Notes under the pieces: model-generated
What the model saw: the letters and a program-made list of their open reading frames with translations, nothing else
Told to the model about the DNA's origin: nothing
Databases searched by the model: none
DNA from: Aphelenchoides besseyi
Lineage: Eukaryota; Nematoda; Chromadorea; Rhabditida; Aphelenchoididae
Reading direction: 5' to 3'
Length of the DNA: 64,000 nucleotides
Assembly (NCBI GenBank): GCA_024699855.1
Contig: JAMPIQ010000001.1
Location: forward strand, 8,432,001-8,496,000
Shown here: positions 58,180-64,000 of the stretch, piece by piece
Numbering within the stretch: the first letter of the stretch is position 1
How the letters are laid out: each line of letters begins with the position of its first letter
Translations under genes and position numbers: made by a program

Positions 58180-59698
58180 CTACTGCCTTTTGATTAACGC
58201 ACCAAATGCACTATTTGCCAGACCACAAGAGTTAACTCGACGTTTCATTCGCAAATAACCTGCGGCACCCCAAGCCGGACCCCAAGAATTCTGAATAAAA
58301 ATGTAATGAATTGACGCACTTTGTTTACTTTCATTAGCCAGTAATCTTCGCCGTTCATTTGTCCATAGCCAACGATTGCTAGAGCATGTGAACCGAGTGA
58401 CCTTTGTGCGCAATCTTCTGGAGACGGATCGAACACACCGCCCTTGTATTCGAACATTTCTTTTATGACATTTAAACCTGAATGATCTTTCTTTTTGAAC
58501 GACACATAAGAAGACATTACCAACGGAAATCGGTCCTTTTGTTGCTACCCAGTCAGCCATATCATCTTCGTTGCGATCGAAACCGTACATTTCGTCGATA
58601 AATACTCGAGTTTTGTTTATCGTCGGTAATCGACAACTACCAACCGTTCCCGTGTAACTGTAGAATTCTTCTTCAACCAATCCAGTTTGTTTTACAAATC
58701 TAATACTACAGATGATCAGTTTGAAGAGACAAAATTACCGAAAAGAAGTTGGACGATAGCCACCTAAATATCAGATTTGTGACTAAGTGAATTGGAACAC
58801 GCACCAAAACAACCCATCTGTTGACGATCACAGTCGAGTAGCTCTTGTTCCGAAAGCTTCGTTCTCTTTCCACCAGCAATCACGTTCAAGGATTCAACGA
58901 CAGCAGTTACCTGAATCATTTAACAACCGCAATTATTCATTTTGACAAACCGAAAATGCGTAACAAGAACCGCAGCTACCTAAATCAATCAATATAGGTC
59001 ATGTTTTTGTGAATACCTTGATTCTTAATTCCCGTCACGGCTCCTCTCGAACGCCAATCGAATTGAATTGGACGTTTGACGGTCTGCGGCCACGCAGGTG
59101 CTGTGTCGAAATGTGGCAGATCTTGAGGTAGTCCCGGCTCAGAGTACGAGTGGGGTATTAGCAGCTACAAATGCATAAGAGATGGAAAGAATCTACTTAT
59201 ACTTACACTCGTAAGCTCACTGTCGTCCATGTCGCTGAATTCGCTCATACCAAAAATCGTGTTGTTGGATTGTCGACGTACGATCTCGAGTTCTCGTCGA
59301 TTTTTCGTGAAAATCAAATAACGACGCCAATGTTCTTTGATCGACGAGTATTTCTTGTCGAAGCGATGAATATACTCGTGAAACTCGGCAATGTGCTCGT
59401 CCTCATTTTCGTCAACTGGCGACAAGTTCAATTCACTTTTGAGTTCATTCAAATTTCCGTCCAACGTCCGCGGTTGTCGTGAGTGTCCACGTGCTGCAAA
59501 TCGATAAACACATCGAGCACTGAACACCAATAGAATGCCTATGAGAATCAAAATTGCCGCATTTTGTAGAGTATGCCAACTAAACAACGATTCAATCATT
59601 GAAATTGTTCTCACCTTTGTTGTCTTCGAATCTCCACATGTTCGTGTCGCCATAGCATTCGTTCCACGGGAGTATCGTAGACTTTTTCGTTCAAACAT
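58180..59698 (-). CDS. papain-family cysteine protease with N-terminal membrane anchor
   Basis: C1A protease. The N-terminus (MFERKSLRYSRGTNAMATRT) leads to a hydrophobic segment (NAAILILIGILLVFSARCVY) that looks like a type II anchor or uncleaved signal. An I29-like propeptide follows (EYIHRFDKKYSSIKEHWRRY...GMSEFSDMDDSELT). Mature domain: FDWRSRGAVTGIKNQGSCGS with catalytic Cys in CGSCYAFS (assembled across two introns), LSEQELLDCD, catalytic His in SHALAIVGYG and Asn in MKNSWGPAWG, ending GALIKRQ. About eight exons with introns of 40-50 nt. The overall order matches cathepsin L/F-like enzymes; subfamily is uncertain. Start is the ATG at 59698; an internal ATG 15 codons later is also possible. 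Confidence 0.88.
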
Positions 59699-60523
59699 CT
59701 TTGCGCTTCGTTCGATTGATGTGCCATGTAATCAGAGTTCATGTCAACGAGAACGAGAAAGCGGACGATTGGAAGTTAAAAAACCCAGGAACTCGTTCTG
59801 CAAGTCATTCCATTTTGTCTTATTGCTATCAAATCGGACGAAGTTCGCTTATCAGTTCGACAGAACTGCTGGCCATCGTTTATATCAGGTGTGTACTCGT
59901 GACCAACTTTTGATTGTCAGTTCAAAATCTCTCGAAAATATGCATATATTCTCTATCCAATTGACCATTGTATCGTTTTCCATGACTTCTAACTTTGCAC
60001 TCGGCCGTCTAACTCGTTTGAATTCTGTTCAACATGAATTCGCTGGCCATTGTTTTCTACGTGGTTTCTGCGTTTCTTTTGACACGACTCGGAGTTACAG
60101 TTTGTACTCAACATGAGAATCCGGCAAGTTGAATCTCCGAATGGCGTTTATTTTTTCAGAAATCGACGATCACAACACACGTACGAACTTCAAACAAAAT
60201 CACGTCTAAACGTCCATCCGATTGAAACGCATCGACGTCTGCGGCACCTGATGGCTAAACTATTCAAATGAGAGCAACTTCGTGACAAACACGAAGTCGA
60301 TTCTTAGCGCTAATGTGCGTATCGACTACGTGGAATTCAAATGTTTGTTGAGAACTCAAGGTTTCAGACATTAATCGCGTACGTCATGTTGAATTGCGAT
60401 CGAAATCAAATAAAAAGAAGCGCGCGCAAACGAGAAAACGGTGGAAGGCGTAGCGAATCGCATCAATCTCTCGTCTCGAATTCACTACAACTTTCTCGTA
60501 CACACAAACTGGTCAGAGAGAAG
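59699..60523. other. intergenic, no gene seen
   Basis: Divergent interval between the protease (-) and the small plus-strand gene. A 193-codon plus-strand frame at 59.54-60.12 kb is antisense to the protease 5' end and shows no domain. Confidence 0.4.
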
Positions 60524-60880
60524 ATGTTCGCGTGCGTGCATTTGATCGCGGTGTTTCATGAGCTTTCAGTACAGGTAATTGTTTAAAGAACTGGAGTGTA
60601 ATATCTTTACTTTCAGAAGGCGATGATTAACGCTCAAATTGAAGCCGAACTAGCGGTTGTAAAGCGAATATCGGAAGCTAAAAAGCTCAAGAATCGTTGA
60701 GATCGCTCTCAATCGCTTCTTACTTATAGCAAAGAGAAGATGAGTCCGAACAAATTCGACGGTCAGACAGCATCTGAATTCGTTCTATCGCCCACGGGCA
60801 CTCGGCCAATGATTCTCTCTCGCTATGTGGGCAAAAGTCATTGGAATAAAGTCGATGAAATCATCAACTCGAAAGTTTAA
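60524..60880 (+). CDS. small charged protein, unknown
   Basis: Three exons give about 91 aa: MFACVHLIAVFHELSVQ, then KAMINAQIEAELAVVKRISE (an amphipathic helix), and after a 39-nt intron using a CAAAG acceptor, MSPNKFDGQTASEFVLSPTG, then RPMILSRYVGKSHWNKVDEI. No known domain. The C-terminal (I/V)SRYV and upstream Ala/Glu/Lys helix recall the product of the gene at 43799-44224, but this one lacks a clear membrane anchor. The last intron has the weakest support (gttgag donor); other acceptors in that intron run into stops. Converges with the aminopeptidase gene 75 bp away. Confidence 0.5.
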
Positions 60881-60954
60881 TTTAGATTATGACGAAACAG
60901 GTACAATAAAACAAGATAACTAGTAAATTAATGGGATAACAATCGGTTCAACAA

Positions 60955-63900
60955 TCAACGAGAAGCCAAGAATTCGGCGACCGACGAGGAGTGGTTTTTG
61001 GCCAACTGCTCGTTGAGTTTAATCGCTTCGACGGTTTGTTCATAGACACGAGCAAAACCTTTGCGTTTCTCGGCATCAAAAGCCGAATTGCAGAAACTCT
61101 AAAAACAACGATCAAGCGTTCTATTACACAAACAATCGACTTACCTCCATTTCTTCCAAAAACTTGCTATTCGCTCGGTTGAAGCACGAAAACTCGAAAC
61201 AATGTTGGAACATGGAATCACTTGTTCCACCATATGCCTTGACCAGAAGTGCGTGATTCTTTTTGAAGTATTCCCACGCATGTTCTTGTTGTTCTTTGTC
61301 ACCACGTGCACAACCTACAAAACAATAAAATGGACGTTCTTACAATCGAAAACACTCACCGACAAACAACATGTACCAATCTTGGCTTTGGACCTTGTTT
61401 TCCTTGAGTGCGTATTCGAAGTTCTTCTCACGACGTTCTTTGCTGTTCGACTGTTGAATTGCAAGCAATGAGCTACGACGAACTTCCGCCGATCCATTTT
61501 CAAAGATCTTAAGCAATTGTTCGACTCCGTCTTCACGTTCACGTGCAACAACACCGAAAATTGGAGCACGAAGTTCGGGATCGATGTTTGCTCCATTCTT
61601 CAAGTAGTCGTCGAATTTGTCCAATGCAAACTTGATTGTTTCCGTGTGTCCGGCCTTTGCCAAAGAGTTCAGAACTAAGGCACGCAACATCGATCGATGT
61701 GGGTCTTCGCCTTTTTGAGCTTCCCATCGAATACGTTTGGATACGGGTTCCAAAACCGAACAGACGAATTTCTCGAGTTTCTTTTTCAAGTCGCGATCAT
61801 TGTGTTCGAAAGTGTTCAAGAAGGCACGAATGGCACCATCTAAGGTTGCCCAAACGACGTATTCGTCTTCGTTGGTTGAAGCCGCGTAAAAAGCGAGGAA
61901 CTGGGCGGCGGAAACACGTCCTGCTTTAACCAACGCGTACAAATCGTTGGCCAAATTGAAACGATCCAATTCATTCAACTGTCCGGCGCTAACTGCTTCC
62001 ATCAAACGTTTCAACATCTCATCTGTGTATTGAACACGATAGAAACCAGAAAGCTCGGAATTGAGCTTAAACAAAACAGTTTTGACTAAACAAGCAGCAA
62101 CAAACCTTAATCCAATCGTCCTCAGGAACATTTTCCAATTCAACGGTTTGTTCGCGTTCCGTTAACAACAACTTGGTGCTGACTCCCGACTTCGTGAAAA
62201 TAGTAATTGGAATCAACCAACGAGTGTCATCCGTCGTTCCGTCAGAAAGAAAGCGAGTTTGTTTCAAAGTCAAACGTCGTTTCTTGTCACCAGATTTCTC
62301 TTCGGAAACACTTACAACCGGGAAACCCATCTGTTGAGTCCAACTGGTCATCAATTTCCCAACATCTTCACCGGATGCTTCGCTTAACGCCGCCCAAAGA
62401 TCGGTGGTCACAGCGTTGGAGTATTGGAATCGTTTGACGTAGATTCGAAGGCCTTCGCGGAATTTTGCCGGACCCAAATACCGATAGAGCATGCGAAGAA
62501 GTGAGTTCGATTTGTCGTACGTGATGGAGTCGTAAATGCTGGACAATTCACTTGGATCGTTAATTGGAACCTAAACGCAGAAGATAATACAACAGAATAA
62601 AATTATAACAAACTTCAATCGGATGAGAACTGCGAAGTGAATCCAATGCGAAAGCCGAAGAAATTTCATCGTTCAAAAACGACGTCCACACATTCAATTC
62701 GGGATATTTGTCGCCCAAGAAGACGTAAGACATAAACCTAAACAAAGCTTATTTTAAAAACAATATCGAATTCAAAAAGCATACGATGCAAATCCTTCCT
62801 TAAGCCAAAGATCGTTCCACCATTTCTAAAATTACAATTCCAGCTAACTGACACTGAATATAAACTGACCATTGTAGTCAAATCTCCAAACCAAAAGTGT
62901 GCCAACTCGTGACTGATCGTAATTGCAGCTTGTCGACGAATAGCATGAGATGAGTGTTCATTGAGAAGAATGAGAACCTCACGGAAAGTTACCAAACCCC
63001 AATTCTCCATGGCACATAAAACGAATCAATTAGATCAAATACAACGATCTTCAAACTTAACCATCGCAAAATTTGGAATAGAAATCAAATCGCACTTTTT
63101 CAACGGATAAGGGAAATCGAACCATTCGTTGAAATAGTCAAGGCAGGTAGTTGCACACTTCAACGCGTACTCAGCATCATTTTTCTTGCCGGGAATCGTG
63201 TAAACACGGACCACAACATCACCGTTCGTTTTCGACTAAACATTTTAATTTAGAAATCAAGTTAAACACAATGTTTCTACCTCAATATATTCGAAATCGC
63301 CAACAGCAAAAGCAACCAAATACGACGACATGATCGGTGTGGTAGCGTATTTAAGAAGCTTCTTGCCCGATTCGGTGGTCGTTTCGCTAATTACTTGGTT
63401 GTTTGAAAGGCCAATAAGTGATGGATCGATAGCCATTTCGATGTCGAAACGAGCTTTGTAAACGGGCTCATCCCAACATGGGAATGCTTTTCGAGCAGAT
63501 TCGCTTTCGAATTGAGTGGAAACCATCCATTTGGTTTCTCCGTTGGTGGTTTTGTATGATGAACGATAGAAACCAGCCATCGTTTCGTTATGTTCGCCAA
63601 TGAAATCAATTGACAACTTAATCTTTTGAGGACCAAGTTCAGATGGCAATGCAACGGTCAACGTCTTCCATCGTTTATCCATTTGCACAGTCAAATTGGT
63701 CCATTCTAAAATATTAAAATGATTAGATTACGGTAACGAGTGCAAGTTTACCGTGTCCATCAGCCAATTTGATTGCTGCCCGTTCAATCTCGATTTCGTC
63801 CGAATGCAATTTCAAATACTTGGTTGGTTCCACGATTTCGACATCGATGACTTCCTTGGCGTTGTATTTGAAGGTCTTCAAGTCCGGTTCCAAGTACAAC

Positions 63901-63959
63901 CAATAGTGAGTCGGTTTGGCGAAGGTCGGGAGCTTTTCGAACTTCTCAGACGTTGCCAT
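60955..63959 (-). CDS. pam-1: puromycin-sensitive aminopeptidase (M1 family)
   Basis: Cytosolic zinc aminopeptidase; in C. elegans PAM-1 acts in meiotic exit and embryo polarity. About ten exons, roughly 890 aa, normal for PSA. ATG at 63959 (MATSEKFEKLPTFAKPTHYW). Substrate-binding region: ARKAFPCWDEPVYKARFDI. Zinc site: ITISHELAHFWFGDLTT (HExxH; PSA usually has HQWFG) and the third ligand Glu in LWLKEGFAS. C-terminal HEAT-like half: LSGFYRVQYTDEMLKRLMEA, FEYALKENKVQSQDWYMLF, ending FLASR before TGA at 60955. The exopeptidase motif GAMEN is split by an intron: the upstream exon ends IPNFAM and the next reads AMENWG, but no AG acceptor precedes it, so the Gly codon and the junction are unresolved. 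Confidence 0.93.
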
Positions 63960-64000
63960 CTTTCGAATTGTAACGTTGCAAAAAGGTGCGAAAGTAGAAA

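Noticed and set aside
59535..60116. 193-codon plus-strand frame
   Set aside because: It lies antisense to the 5' exon and promoter of the cysteine protease and has no domain, so it is a shadow frame.

Overview
The window is eukaryotic and almost certainly from a nematode. Introns are numerous and very short (many 36-50 nt, GT-AG). There is a 7TM chemoreceptor with Sra/Srab/Sre-type motifs (HxN after TM1, ERxxAT, YQxxEN), an NR5A receptor whose DNA-binding domain is of nhr-25 type, and compact, partly operon-like gene spacing. Intron structure and divergence do not look like Caenorhabditis; I cannot name the species. All coding calls come from reading exons by eye and joining them at GT/AG boundaries, so terminal exons and starts are less certain than domain content.

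Layout. 0.7-5.6 kb (+): nhr-25/FTZ-F1 receptor with one long intron. 6.1-8.5 kb (-): neuropeptide-type GPCR. 8.5-11.06 kb: no gene seen. 11.06-12.64 kb (-): SLC19 folate/thiamine carrier, divergent from PSMD14/Rpn11 (+, 13.0-14.4 kb), which ends tail to tail with a degenerate ABCE1 copy (-, 14.4-15.8 kb). 17.7-18.9 kb (-): chemoreceptor. 19.5-20.0 kb (-): small lipidation-motif protein related to human C1orf21. 20.3-20.5 kb (-): putative secreted peptide. 22.2-24.0 kb (-): secreted Cys-rich, Gln-rich protein. 24.6-27.2 kb (-): mitochondrial PNPase. 28.1-32.2 kb (+): RS-rich zinc-finger nuclear protein. 32.4-33.5 kb (-): LAMP. 34.3-35.2 kb (+): IBA57. 35.4-43.5 kb (+): DOCK9/11-type Rho GEF. 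43.8-44.2 kb (+): small membrane protein. 44.4-46.9 kb (-): SET-domain H3K9 methyltransferase-like gene directly downstream of an LPGAT1-like acyltransferase. 46.9-49.85 kb: no gene seen. About 49.86-50.2 kb (+): strongly structured candidate non-coding RNA. 50.6-55.5 kb (+): two tandem glycoprotein genes and a small basic protein. 55.8-58.0 kb (+): holocarboxylase synthetase. 58.2-59.7 kb (-): membrane-anchored papain-family protease. 60.5-60.9 kb (+): small acidic/basic protein. 61.0-64.0 kb (-): puromycin-sensitive aminopeptidase.

The genes form no single pathway. Two mitochondrial housekeeping functions (PNPase RNA decay, IBA57 Fe-S assembly) and two protein-turnover enzymes (Rpn11, PSA aminopeptidase) sit among signalling and membrane proteins. 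The most unusual objects are the structured RNA candidate near 50.0 kb, the ABCE1 copy with a mutated catalytic glutamate, a non-canonical splice junction at the GAMEN motif of the aminopeptidase, a GC-AG intron in the DOCK gene and a 14-nt microexon in PSMD14.
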